Assembly: GCF_020884755.1 (NCBI RefSeq)
Contig: NZ_BPWE01000002.1
Coordinates: forward strand, 283,630 to 347,629
From: Bifidobacterium mizhiense
Lineage (GTDB): Bacteria; Actinomycetota; Actinomycetes; Actinomycetales; Bifidobacteriaceae
Direction of reading: 5' to 3'
Length of the DNA stretch: 64,000 nt
In this document: positions 28,140 to 37,232 of the stretch, in pieces
How the letters are laid out: the number at the start of each line of letters is the position of its first letter
How positions within the stretch are numbered: position 1 is the first letter of the stretch
Program-made: the position numbers and the translations under genes
Notes under the pieces: generated by a model
What the model was told of the DNA's origin: nothing
What the model saw: only the letters and a program-made list of their open reading frames with translations
The model's database searches: none

Positions 28140-30209
28140 TTAGTGGCGTATAGCAGCTGGCGGCTGAATCCCCATAAATTCCAGGAAATATTGTTTCATG
28201 TCGTCATCCATAAAATAGAATCTGACCCCGTTTATGCCTCTGGTCATGAGCGTATAATAACTACCGCGAATCTGCTTATTGAAGTCTTGCTTAAATCTAC
28301 TAGGATCTGTGCGTCTTAGTCCCATTGGCACTATTCCCATTCTGTGTTTATAGTTTTTCGGTACTCCGACGATCGTATGAGTAGCCTTATCATATTTAAT
28401 GTCTTCTGCGATGATGACGCCGACATAATTTAAATCAATTCCCTGAACAGAGAAAATTGATCCTACCTGCGCTCTGTGTACTTCTTCCAATGCTTCATCG
28501 AATACGAAACCTTCCTTCTTGTTATTCCATGCCCAACCCTGGTTTTTGCCACCTTTATCGGATGGAGCATCATCGAACCAAACCTTGCGAGCGAGCCTGT
28601 CTTCATAATTCAAAGAAGGATCGATATGCGTTTTATCCCAGTATCTAGCATATCCAGCCACAACCCTGTTATGTGATCCCGGATGCTTTTCATGCATAAT
28701 ATTTATATAATCAAAGAGCTCTTTTATCGAATTGACTATGCCAAAATAGCTAGGGTTTGGGTTTTCTTTCCAAATTTGTTCTCCGCCAAATTCGCAGTCT
28801 TGGAAAACACTCCTGTTGAATGTTCTTGTTGGCGGTTCTAACTGCAAGAATGTCCTTATGCCGGTTACAAAATCTGTGCCCTTGTCGCTTTCGCCCGATT
28901 CCGACAAGATTCTATATTGAGCATAAAGTCGATGTTCACGAAATTCATGTCCATGATACGTGGCTATACCAGACCCTTCTGAAACTTGGAACGGATCTGT
29001 TCTTGCCACTGAACCGCTGTATACCCATTGATCCCCGTCATAGCAGATGACTATTTGATTGATATAGCCATGATTTTTCAAAAAAATAAGAAAATCCACG
29101 TAATCCTTAATTCCGCCTTGCTGCTCATCTTCTGGACCTATTGGAGGAGCATTGAAGAGCTGACGAAGGTTCTTCGCTTTCTTGGGCTTGCCTTTTTTCA
29201 AGTTTTCCTTCGGACTATAGCCCCAAGCGTCCTGCCGGAAACCGAAACTGGTTTTCCCATACTGGCCCTTCCTAAAGCTGGGCAAATTATGTGCCTCATC
29301 AACGAATACCGTATTGACAAATGGCTTAGGCAGCAGACCATACAATAGATCATCTGCTATTTTTGCAGTGAATCCTACGAGACTATCCAGCCGAACGTCC
29401 CCGTTTCCGGTCTCACGGACCAGTTGTTTGAATTCAGTGGCGCAGTTGCCTTGGGTAACCAAGTAAGTGGATTTCTTATACACCTTTGATAATCGATCTG
29501 CGGCTTGGATCATCAAAAGCGTTTTACCCGTGCCCGCCCCTCCGAAAATGACATGATCAGTATTTTCATGTTTGAAGCATATGTCATCAATCACACACCT
29601 CTGCCGCAAATCTAGAGAAACCGAAGGTGAGTATTTCTGCAAAAGAGCTTTATCAACCCCTGTCGAGGTTGATCTGCTCACATAGCCATGCCCATTCCTA
29701 AACAATGCATGCCAGATGTCTCTCAGAATCTCCGGATAGTTTGTAGGCAAATCCTTGTTATCCCGGTCCGCCACCTTTTGCCAGTTCTTGTTCTTGCGTA
29801 TAAGATTAGGACTGGCCATTAGCGAAAAATCAGTATCCCGAGACAGAATGACACGCTTGCTTTTACGATACTTCCCGCTATGCGTGTCGGAGTCGAGTTC
29901 AAGATATAAATCAGTTACCAGTTCCTTATAGGAAATGTCGACATCTGGACCGTAAGCCACTACAAGCAAGGAATAGTGCGCACTGGATACGCTGCGATTC
30001 TTACTTTCCAGAGTAGCGGGGTCCTGAAAGTCAGAACTAAAAAAACCCTTTACCGAGCCGAGATAAAGGTTTTCAGCAGATCCATATATGAACACGACTC
30101 GTTGCTTTGTGTTTGTTAACGTACTTAGCAGGGTGTTGTTTTCATCGACTGCCTCAACACCACGCTTTATATCTGAACCATCAATGGTTATGCTTTTTAC
30201 CGTATACAT
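28140..30209 (-). CDS. DUF2075-type DNA/RNA helicase (Schlafen-like P-loop)
   Basis: The 689-residue protein has an N-terminal region of about 200 residues without a clear family (FIYGSAENLYLGSVKGFF is only faintly like a GIY-YIG start). A superfamily 1-like P-loop domain follows: Walker A VIFGGAGTGKTLLM (223-230 core), a DEAH-type Walker B VFVDEAHNLP (304-307 core), and near the C terminus GSIFSVQGIDLNYVGVIIAED and YYTLMTRGINGVRFYF. These are the hallmarks of DUF2075 helicases. It is cytoplasmic and lies in a low-GC accessory region beside a restriction-modification system, 68 bases after a small membrane protein gene on the same strand. Such helicases are common in defence islands; an antiphage role is inference. 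Confidence 0.85.
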   Translation of the reverse strand: MYTVKSITIDGSDIKRGVEAVDENNTLLSTLTNTKQRVVFIYGSAENLYLGSVKGFFSSDFQDPATLESKNRSVSSAHYSLLVVAYGPDVDISYKELVTDLYLELDSDTHSGKYRKSKRVILSRDTDFSLMASPNLIRKNKNWQKVADRDNKDLPTNYPEILRDIWHALFRNGHGYVSRSTSTGVDKALLQKYSPSVSLDLRQRCVIDDICFKHENTDHVIFGGAGTGKTLLMIQAADRLSKVYKKSTYLVTQGNCATEFKQLVRETGNGDVRLDSLVGFTAKIADDLLYGLLPKPFVNTVFVDEAHNLPSFRKGQYGKTSFGFRQDAWGYSPKENLKKGKPKKAKNLRQLFNAPPIGPEDEQQGGIKDYVDFLIFLKNHGYINQIVICYDGDQWVYSGSVARTDPFQVSEGSGIATYHGHEFREHRLYAQYRILSESGESDKGTDFVTGIRTFLQLEPPTRTFNRSVFQDCEFGGEQIWKENPNPSYFGIVNSIKELFDYINIMHEKHPGSHNRVVAGYARYWDKTHIDPSLNYEDRLARKVWFDDAPSDKGGKNQGWAWNNKKEGFVFDEALEEVHRAQVGSIFSVQGIDLNYVGVIIAEDIKYDKATHTIVGVPKNYKHRMGIVPMGLRRTDPSRFKQDFNKQIRGSYYTLMTRGINGVRFYFMDDDMKQYFLEFMGIQPPAAIRH

Positions 30210-30277
30210 TTCGAGGTGCCTTTCCGCATTACTAATGAAGTCGCATGAATTCGATATTCAGACAGCTGATTGACTGC

Positions 30278-30844
30278 CTATTTTGCAAACGTCAACTCGC
30301 CATTCCTATTAGTCCACTTGCCCTTTTCATTTAGCGCAAACTGCCAACTGAAATGCAGAGGGTTACCATACTGATCTGCAACGGCGTTCTGCAAAGCGAA
30401 CCTTTTGCCTTCTTTTTCAATGGCATAACCCGATGGCGCTGACTCATCCTTGATGACCGGGAAACAGCCTTCCCAACGGTTGTCCTCATTTTTTTGCGAA
30501 AACCAAGTACCTGGAGGCAAAATTTCTAAACGCAGCTCCTTTCTATTATCATCCTGCCTTAGGGAAAAGTCTTCTGCCGGATAGGGGCAGGCATTCCTGA
30601 TCAGGGCTCCACAATAACCATTCTCAAAGGATGCGACTCCCCACACAGATATGCGCTTCGCGTCATTGCGCTCTTGCGCGATTCTATCGTTGTGCTTGCC
30701 TGCGAAATAGCAGCATACACTGGCAATCAATGAAAATCCAGCAATTGCAGCGCTGGCTATAGAACCCCAAGCCTGGAACGTATCAGTCCAACTTGCTCCG
30801 CTGGCCGCAACGAATATAACCGAATAAGACAAAACAATAGACAT
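30278..30844 (-). CDS. small membrane-anchored protein paired with the helicase
   Basis: I do not recognise this 188-residue protein. Two hydrophobic segments lie near the N terminus (IVLSYSVIFVAASGA and AIAGFSLIASVCCYFAG). A charged stretch follows (KHNDRIAQERNDAKRIS), then a beta-rich soluble domain of about 120 residues (WGVASFENGYCGALIRNACPYP to NRNGELTFAK), probably on the cytoplasmic side. It is the first gene of a minus-strand pair with the DUF2075 helicase. The AT-rich codon use matches that partner rather than the core genes. A membrane sensor or effector role is speculation. Confidence 0.6.
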   Translation of the reverse strand: MSIVLSYSVIFVAASGASWTDTFQAWGSIASAAIAGFSLIASVCCYFAGKHNDRIAQERNDAKRISVWGVASFENGYCGALIRNACPYPAEDFSLRQDDNRKELRLEILPPGTWFSQKNEDNRWEGCFPVIKDESAPSGYAIEKEGKRFALQNAVADQYGNPLHFSWQFALNEKGKWTNRNGELTFAK

Positions 30845-31196
30845 CTCTGCTCGCTAAATTGTTCTATGATCTACAAGTTCTTCGTCCTATATTACATACT
30901 CAAGAAGCAAACCTTGTAATAATTGGTCCAAATAAAAAGTAGTGAAATACCTCCAGTTAATAAAGCGAAAGTATCCGTCATACGGCAGCCTTCGACCACT
31001 CTTCCCATCATGATTGAGACATTCTGATTCTAGAAATCAGATGGTTCAATTCCATATATTAATGAAAAATTATGCATGGATCTGATTTGGATTAAATAAA
31101 CCACAACTCACATTTTCAAGTTGCTCCACTATTCAAACTTATATAAATTCTTGCAACTCTACCCAATAAAGAATTGAGGCAACATCTTCTCCAGCT
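30845..31196. other. AT-rich intergenic region
   Basis: No gene is visible. The part next to 30844 should hold the promoter of the minus-strand membrane protein and helicase pair. The rest is AT-rich with many stop codons in all frames. Confidence 0.5.
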
Positions 31197-32692
31197 CTAC
31201 GGTCCACGGTCTTCACCCAGTAGAAGGCTATCTGATTCCATGTGGTCATAACCTGTATGCCAAACATTAAATAGACTCCTCCTGCCTAACTTCAGATTTA
31301 TGTGACTTACGAAACGCATATGCCGATCAGGACTATGAGTATGAGGAAGATGAAGGCCTACTGGTAGCCCTGGTTGAGGACTTGGGCTTGCGCAGCTCCG
31401 TTGAGGCTTCATCGTTCTGCGCCGATGGTCACGATCATTATGGCTGCGGCTGTGCCCAGCGATCCGCCCGCCTAGCAGACAGTTGAGGCAGTCACTCTGC
31501 CATGGGTCGTGAGTTCCTGCGGCAGGGGCGTTGATGCCCTCGGCGGAGGTAGTCATCATGACCAGCGCCACTCTTGCCAGGCGCCGAGCATAACAACAGG
31601 CAATCACAATAAGACTGGTAGCGGTGCCGAACCATATCATCGGCAAGGTTCCGGCCAATAGCACCGTGTATCTCGAAAGTAAAATCTTCCTCGCGCCTAT
31701 TCTTTGATAGATCAGACCAGAGAGGGAGTTGAATATGCCCATGACGATGTCTCCTGGCAGCATGACTAGACCTGAGGTGAGCGCGCTTGCCCGTGCGTGT
31801 TCTACAAATACAGGGGAAGACCGGCTACACCCCAACCATGGCAATGTTGCTCAGGGTGCTTAGCAGACTGGTCAGATTGAAGATGGTGTTCGTGAAGACA
31901 CGCAAATTCACCAGCGGAGGTTCCAGATGCAGCTGACGCTGACAGAACAGAACCACTACCAGCAGGCCAGCCAGAAACAATCCCAGGTCAAGTACTGACG
32001 CGCTCCCCGCGTCCCCAATAGCAGACAGGGCGCACAGAAGGAGCCCGCAACCCAGGCAGGAATATACCCCCGGAAGGCACACGTTCAGCCGAGTCTCCAC
32101 CTGGCGATTGACCGTGTTAGACCAAGAAGAACGATGCCACCAGGATCGCAGCACTCAAGGCGGCGAGCAAAACAAACAAGACTCTCCAAGATCGGTGCTC
32201 CAAAACAAACCCGGAAAGCGTGGGCCAACCGTAGGACCCAAAGCCACCACCAGGCCTAGAGCCACACCGCGCCTATCCGGAGGAAAAGCAACAGCACCAC
32301 ATTCTGAATGAAAGGAATCAACGATCCAGCGGCCACAGCCTAGATTATTCTGCCAGCCGACAGCAGCGGAAAATGCCCTTCGGAGAAGACACAGACCAGG
32401 TAGCTAGTCAGGAAAATTGCCATCACGACCATGAAGGTCTGCCTAGACGAAAAGTTGAAAAACACCCAGGCTGATACGAGTATTATCAGCCCCCCTCACC
32501 AGTAGAGAAGAGGTGCTCAGCCATTTGTGCGGCGGATTGGGGAAAATGGAATTCCGTCTTGATAGTGGACAGAACATTGTTAAGGAAAGTCTCCGCCATC
32601 AAGCCAAGAAAGGCCCCAGCCAGAAGCATGCCCATCATCGCGGTGCAACTTCCCCTCAGCCCCGCATATGCTGCCTTCCTCCTTGCCGCCAT
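31197..32692 (-). pseudogene. decayed DHA2-type MFS drug transporter
   Basis: Pieces of one transporter occur in order on the minus strand but in different frames. The N terminus near 32692 reads GMLLAGAFLGLMAETFLNNVL (helix 1). A middle piece (32154-31825) reads LEPPLVNLRVFTNTIFNLTSLLSTLSNIAMVG. A later piece (31844-31600) reads ALTSGLVMLPGDIVMGIFNSL and LIYQRIGARKILLS. The order matches EmrB/QacA-like fourteen-helix carriers. Frameshifts and stops separate the pieces, so it is not functional. A MarR remnant lies just upstream on the same strand, which is the usual pairing of repressor and pump. Confidence 0.75.
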
Positions 32693-32765
32693 CCTTATTC
32701 ATACCGCATCTTCCCCGTCCTTCACCGGCTCGGTCTGAAGCCGGCTTGATCCAAATAAAAGCAGA

Positions 32766-33215
32766 TCAGGATGCTATGTTCTTAATAAGCCGTTCCAGGT
32801 AGCCGAACAGCAGTCTGCTTTCCTGCTCATCGAACCCATTCAAGGCGAGCTTGCCTGTAGCCTCCAATGCATGCCGGATTTCGACCTGGTGAGCGTTCAG
32901 GTCCTTCCGTGCATATCCAGTGAGATCAGACATCTGACTTCGGTCATCAGCCTGCGGCTTTATCGTAGCCACCCTGCCTTGACCAGCTGTTTGATAACTC
33001 CCCCCGAACCGTGGGATGGCTCAAACGGAACCTGTCGGTTACTGTCTTCTACGTCGCCCCAGACCGTCATGCTCATACAGATAATAGACCGTTGCAAACT
33101 GCAGACCGGTCAAATTAGGAAAGATGCTCCGCACCACTCACCCATGTGCTTTTTCAGCAGGGTGCTAGCTATTTTGACCAGCTGCTCAAGCAGTTGCCCA
33201 GACAATTAAGGATTC
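32766..33215 (-). pseudogene. decayed MarR-family regulator
   Basis: The minus strand encodes MarR-like pieces in several frames: LLEQLVKIASTLLKKHMGEW, LTGLQFATVYYLYEHDGLG, RFRLSHPTVRG, GVIKQLVKAGW and finally VATIKPQADDRSQMSDLTGY with the C-terminal dimerisation helix NGFDEQESRLLFGYLERL. The order follows a MarR protein from helix 1 through the wing to the last helix, but stops and frameshifts break it. It probably once controlled the adjacent decayed pump. Confidence 0.65.
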
Positions 33216-33977
33216 ATTTTCCTGCCCTTCAAAAATATAGCTTGCCACATTATTAAAAGCTGGACTCAGCTGTCAAGATGAAGCATGGTCTGCACAACTC
33301 GGCCAGATCACTCTGAACTCTTCATTGAAGAGACCATACCTATGCGATCTAAGCTTCGGCTGGTCACCAGCATCACCAAGTAAGATCATGGCCAAGAGCG
33401 CCGCTATGGCGCAGCCGACTTGGCTGGAACGGTCTACAACTATCACCTCCAGGACCAAATAGGTCATCCTGTAGGTAGTCCTAGGACGATGTCCTCAAAG
33501 GTGAAGGCCCTGGTGTCCTTCGTCGCCTCAGGAATACACCTTCCCGAGTCTGAACCCTGCGCCTTGGTAGTAGCCGGGCTCACAATCCGAGATATTCATG
33601 ATCGACGGCATAAAGACCGCAGCAAAACCAGGAGGGCCGTATGATGAATAAGCGGACTGACATGACACCCTCGTTGACCATAGCGCAGTTCGTACTTAAC
33701 CTCATTTTCTGCTGCTCATTGGTGGCCACGAATAAGACCAGTCTTGTTCCCGCGCAGGTTACCAGCAAATCCCATCTTCGGCCAGTCAGACTCTTTTAGC
33801 TTGATCAGTACGGTATGAGGTTGAAAGTCCTGTTTGTCGAAAGCCACCGATAGATCTTGCGGGACATGTATGGGAAGTCGCTAGTGAGCAGCGATAGGTT
33901 TGAACCCGAGGTTGCAGCTGTCGTACCGGTCATCATCCACGCTGGCTGCATTACCGACTTTGAATACCCAGCAGCTT

Positions 33978-34002
33978 GACTGTGCTGACCGTCAGCACAG
34001 TC
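33978..34002. repeat. near-perfect 25-base palindrome
   Basis: Two 12-base arms (GACTGTGCTGAC and GTCAGCACAGTC) are separated by a single C. It is too tight for an ordinary terminator loop and no T run follows. It may be an operator, a cruciform or a remnant of a recombination site inside decayed sequence. Confidence 0.6.
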
Positions 34003-34344
34003 CTAAAGGCATACAAGGATATGAGGGCAAGGATCTGGTCCTAAACAGGTAGGGTTATATACCCGTTCAGACTCTGCTCTTCAAGCACGATATGAACCGC
34101 TGCATCGTTATGACCTGCGCGACCCATGTCATCACTTTCCTGATGCTTGGCTGCAAGCGTGACAGTCTGCATGTCCACCTTCTAGATGCCGAAGACGCTT
34201 GCTTGAATCAGTAGAAATTCGACGCTTGATCTTATCAGTACCGACGGGTCATTGACCACAATGGCATCGTAGGCGTATATGTCGTCGTATTGTTCCACTG
34301 TCAAGCCAGACATGGCATCACGTGCCTAAATCCGATCATTATCA

Positions 34345-34358
34345 GGGGGGGGGGGGGG
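34345..34358 (+). repeat. homopolymer tract of 14 G
   Basis: Fourteen consecutive G residues lie about 214 bases upstream of the first gene of the DpnII-type operon and are followed by CTGGTCTTTTTTAACG. Such tracts change length by slippage. Whether it affects a promoter for the operon is unknown. The exact length in a clonal assembly may be uncertain. Confidence 0.7.
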
Positions 34359-34572
34359 CTGGTCTTTTTTAACGTTCAATTACAATATTCATCTCTTCTA
34401 ACTCTGAACACGACCAAGTGATGATATATGCCTCTACAGAAATTGCTTTTACTCGAAGACCGAGAATCATACAATCAACTAGTTAACATACAGTAGGAGT
34501 TGCAGAGTTATGTGAAATCTGCGCGCTCATTTGAGTTTTGAGCAACTCACCATATAGACAGAAAAGGGAATT

Positions 34573-35406
34573 ATGACAGGCTTGAAGATGCATCCGTTTG
34601 TAAAGTGGGCAGGCGGGAAAAAGCAGCTTCTTGAAAAGCTTGAGGACAGGATGCCTGCTGTCTATGGAACCTACTATGAGCCGTTTGTTGGAGGAGGTGC
34701 TTTGCTGCTTGACTCTCAGCCAAAGAAGGCAGTAATCAACGACGTCAATGAACAGCTGATAAACGCCTATAAAGCGCTAAAGAAGAACACCGAACAAGTG
34801 ATAGCCGCTGTATCCAGCTTCGATGCTGTCACGTGTGATAAGGAATATTATTTAAAGCTACGTTGTCGATACAATCAAAAGATAGCCAAACATGAACTTG
34901 ATGCCGAGTGCGCGGCACTCATGATTTGGCTTAATAAGCATTGCTTCAACGGCTTATATAGGGTCAATGCCAGGGGGTTCTTCAATGTGCCTTACAATAA
35001 TAAAAAGTCTGGTGCTTCTATCGATCCGGAAAGCCTTGTAAACATCAGTAGTTATCTCAACAAGATTGATATTCAGATCCGGAAAGGTGATTTTGCTCAA
35101 GCCTGCTACGACATACGTCCTGGCGATTTCGTCTATTTCGATTCTCCATACGTACCAGCAAGTACAACGTCGAATTTTACGAGCTACACGAAAGATGGCT
35201 TTACCCTCGAAGATCACATGCGATTGGCAAACCTGTTTAGGAAACTCGATTCTCAGGGCGTAAAAGTGTTACTTAGCAATAACGACGTGGAACTTGTTCG
35301 TGAACTTTATCAGGGCTACCGTATCGAGACTTTAGGAGTAAAGAGAAACATCAATAGCAATGCCTCTAAGCGTTCTGCCTCAGAGGTCCTCATCTCGAAC
35401 TACTAA
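34573..35406 (+). CDS. dpnM: Dam-type adenine-N6 DNA methyltransferase of a DpnII-like system
   Basis: The 277-residue alpha-class (D12) methyltransferase should methylate the adenine of GATC in double-stranded DNA. The AdoMet-binding start is PFVKWAGGKKQLLEKL (8-23) and motif I is YEPFVGGGALLLD (35-47). The catalytic motif reads DFVYFDSPYVP with DSPY at 190-193 instead of the usual DPPY, followed by FTSYTKDGFTLEDH as in DpnM/MboI-type enzymes. AAAAGGG precedes ATG 34573. It is the first gene of a three-gene operon, seven bases before the second methyltransferase. The G14 tract lies upstream. Confidence 0.93.
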   Translation: MTGLKMHPFVKWAGGKKQLLEKLEDRMPAVYGTYYEPFVGGGALLLDSQPKKAVINDVNEQLINAYKALKKNTEQVIAAVSSFDAVTCDKEYYLKLRCRYNQKIAKHELDAECAALMIWLNKHCFNGLYRVNARGFFNVPYNNKKSGASIDPESLVNISSYLNKIDIQIRKGDFAQACYDIRPGDFVYFDSPYVPASTTSNFTSYTKDGFTLEDHMRLANLFRKLDSQGVKVLLSNNDVELVRELYQGYRIETLGVKRNINSNASKRSASEVLISNY

Positions 35407-35413
35407 GGATTGC

Positions 35414-36208
35414 ATGAGAGTCTCTGATCTATTACAAGGCAGCGCAGAGCCCAGGTATGCAACGGATACTGTGGCTCTTTATCTAGACGACGCACTCTCT
35501 GCGTTGGGAAATGTTCGACCCAATTCGATTGATATGATTTTTGCCGACCCGCCTTATTTCCTAAGCAATAATGGAATAACCTGCAAATCAGGGAAAATGG
35601 CCTCCGTCAACAAGGGAAGCTGGGACGAGGCCTCTTCTTTCGAGGCTAAGCATGAGTTCAACAGATCATGGATTCGCCTTTGCAAAAGAGCACTGACGCT
35701 AAACGGCACCATCTGGATCAGCGGAACTATGCACAACATATACAGCATAGGCGTTGCACTTGAACAGGAAGGATTTAAGATTCTGAATAATATTACATGG
35801 CAAAAAACGAACCCTCCGCCCAATCTTGCCTGTCGCTGTTTCACGCACAGCACGGAGACTGTCTTATGGGCGAAAAAAGATGAGAAGAAAGCCAAACACT
35901 ACTTCAACTACTCCCTCATGAAAGAACAGAATGAAGGGAAACAGATGAAAGACGTTTGGACGGGGCCTTCAACACCGCCTCGTGAGAAGAAACAGGGAAA
36001 ACACCCTACTCAGAAACCACTTTACCTTCTTGAACGTATAATTGAATCGTCTACACAGGTAGGTGATGTCATAGTGGATCCTTTTTGTGGTAGCTCGACA
36101 ACTGGCGTAGCTGCTGTTCAGCTTGGACGACGCTATATTGGCATTGACGCTGAAGAAGCGTACATTAACTTATCCCAAAAAAGACTAGAGAAGGCGGAGC
36201 ACAAATGA
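35414..36208 (+). CDS. dpnA: second adenine-N6 DNA methyltransferase (DpnA-like, beta class)
   Basis: The 264-residue enzyme has the beta-class order, with the catalytic motif MIFADPPYFLSNNG (DPPY at 45-48) before the AdoMet motif VIVDPFCGSSTTGVAA (about 220-235) and RRYIGIDAEEAYI. HPTQKPLYLLERII is also conserved. In the DpnII system the matching enzyme DpnA methylates GATC also on single-stranded DNA, which protects incoming DNA during transformation. AAGGA lies five bases before ATG 35414. The stop codon overlaps the nuclease start by four bases (ATGA). Confidence 0.93.
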   Translation: MRVSDLLQGSAEPRYATDTVALYLDDALSALGNVRPNSIDMIFADPPYFLSNNGITCKSGKMASVNKGSWDEASSFEAKHEFNRSWIRLCKRALTLNGTIWISGTMHNIYSIGVALEQEGFKILNNITWQKTNPPPNLACRCFTHSTETVLWAKKDEKKAKHYFNYSLMKEQNEGKQMKDVWTGPSTPPREKKQGKHPTQKPLYLLERIIESSTQVGDVIVDPFCGSSTTGVAAVQLGRRYIGIDAEEAYINLSQKRLEKAEHK

Positions 36209-37083
36209 CACGGGATTTTAACCAATGGCTCGCCACCATGAAGCCATGCATCAATCGTTACGATTATTATGTTAATTTTGAAAATGTTTATAGGTGGGTG
36301 GCTCAGTATAAAACTGAACTAAGCCTTATGGATTCGCTGATTGGTTCACAAGACATTGAGTCCAAATTTAAGGATTTGTTGGAGATTCATCCGGAAATAC
36401 TAAAATGTGTACCCATGCTCCTTGCAGTGCGGCAAAGCATTATCTATACGCAAGACGAAGACGGAGTCTATGAATACGATTTCGAAAATCCGAAGTATAG
36501 TACCGACCAATATGTAACGTTTATGCAGAAGACCGGACTCTTCGATCTCATCCAGCATCACCTAACCAACAACCTGTTTGACTATGCATTAGGGGTTAAT
36601 ACGGGTCTGGATAGCAACGGCAGGAAAAACCGTGGCGGACACCAGATGGAGAACCTGGTCAAAAATTTTCTTGAGAATATGGATGTAACCTACTTCTCAG
36701 AGATGCGGCTCAACCAGGTTGAGGCACGATGGAATATTGACCTTTCCGAAATATCTGATCATGGCACTTCGTCCAAACGTTGGGACTTTGTAGTTCACAC
36801 AGGCGACACGCTCTTTTTGATTGAGACAAATTTTTATACCGGAGGGGGTTCCAAACTTAATGAGACGGCCCGTAGCTACAAAGCCATAGCCCAAGATGTT
36901 GCAAGAATCGAAGGTGTTGAATTTATTTGGATTACCGATGGGAATGGATGGCAAAGTGCCCGCGGCAATCTTGAGGAAACTTTTAATTATATGCAGCATT
37001 TATACAACATACACGATCTGGAACAGGGAGTATTACAACAAGTTTTTGCCGACGCCAACAATAACTCTGTTCAGCAAAGCTAG
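36205..37083 (+). CDS. dpnB: DpnII-type restriction endonuclease (predicted to cut GATC)
   Basis: The 292-residue protein resembles DpnII/MboI nucleases along its length, from NFENVYRWVAQYKTELSLMDSLIG to the C-terminal FIWITDGNGWQSARGNLEETF. The nuclease core is KRWDFVVHTGDTLFLIETNFYTGGGSKLN in the family form: Asp194 and Glu207-Thr-Asn, where DpnII family members have E-x-N in place of E-x-K. It should cleave unmethylated GATC in cytoplasmic DNA. It is translationally coupled to the second methyltransferase by an ATGA overlap. Codon use is AT-rich. A long hairpin follows. Confidence 0.93.
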   Translation: MTRDFNQWLATMKPCINRYDYYVNFENVYRWVAQYKTELSLMDSLIGSQDIESKFKDLLEIHPEILKCVPMLLAVRQSIIYTQDEDGVYEYDFENPKYSTDQYVTFMQKTGLFDLIQHHLTNNLFDYALGVNTGLDSNGRKNRGGHQMENLVKNFLENMDVTYFSEMRLNQVEARWNIDLSEISDHGTSSKRWDFVVHTGDTLFLIETNFYTGGGSKLNETARSYKAIAQDVARIEGVEFIWITDGNGWQSARGNLEETFNYMQHLYNIHDLEQGVLQQVFADANNNSVQQS

Positions 37084-37188
37084 TTTGCGGTACTCAACGT
37101 CCTAAAGGGGAGAACACCTAATAAATTTTTGCATATTCATTATATGTACGTTGCGAACTCTTGTGCCGTATAAACAAGGGTCTGTGAA

Positions 37189-37232
37189 GCCTCTGCCTGA
37201 AGCAAGGTAATTGCTTTTACATAGGCAGAGGC
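37189..37232 (+). terminator. hairpin terminator after the DpnII operon
   Basis: Outer arms GCCTCTGCCT and AGGCAGAGGC pair perfectly, and an inner stem AAGCAA/TTGCTT extends the structure. It lies about 105 bases after the last stop codon. There is no strong T run, only ATTCTCTC. Confidence 0.65.

Larger units (their letters stand above)
33216..34572. other. decayed region upstream of the DpnII operon
   Basis: About 1.3 kb without an intact gene. Minus-strand stretches look like old coding sequence, for example TVEQYDDIYAYDAIVVNDPSVL near 34300 and LVTCAGTRLVLFVATNEQQKMRLS near 33750, interrupted by stops. They may come from a membrane transport protein, but I cannot assign a family. The region also carries the palindrome at 33978-34002 and the G tract at 34345-34358. 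The plus-strand promoter of the restriction-modification operon should lie after the G tract. Confidence 0.4.
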
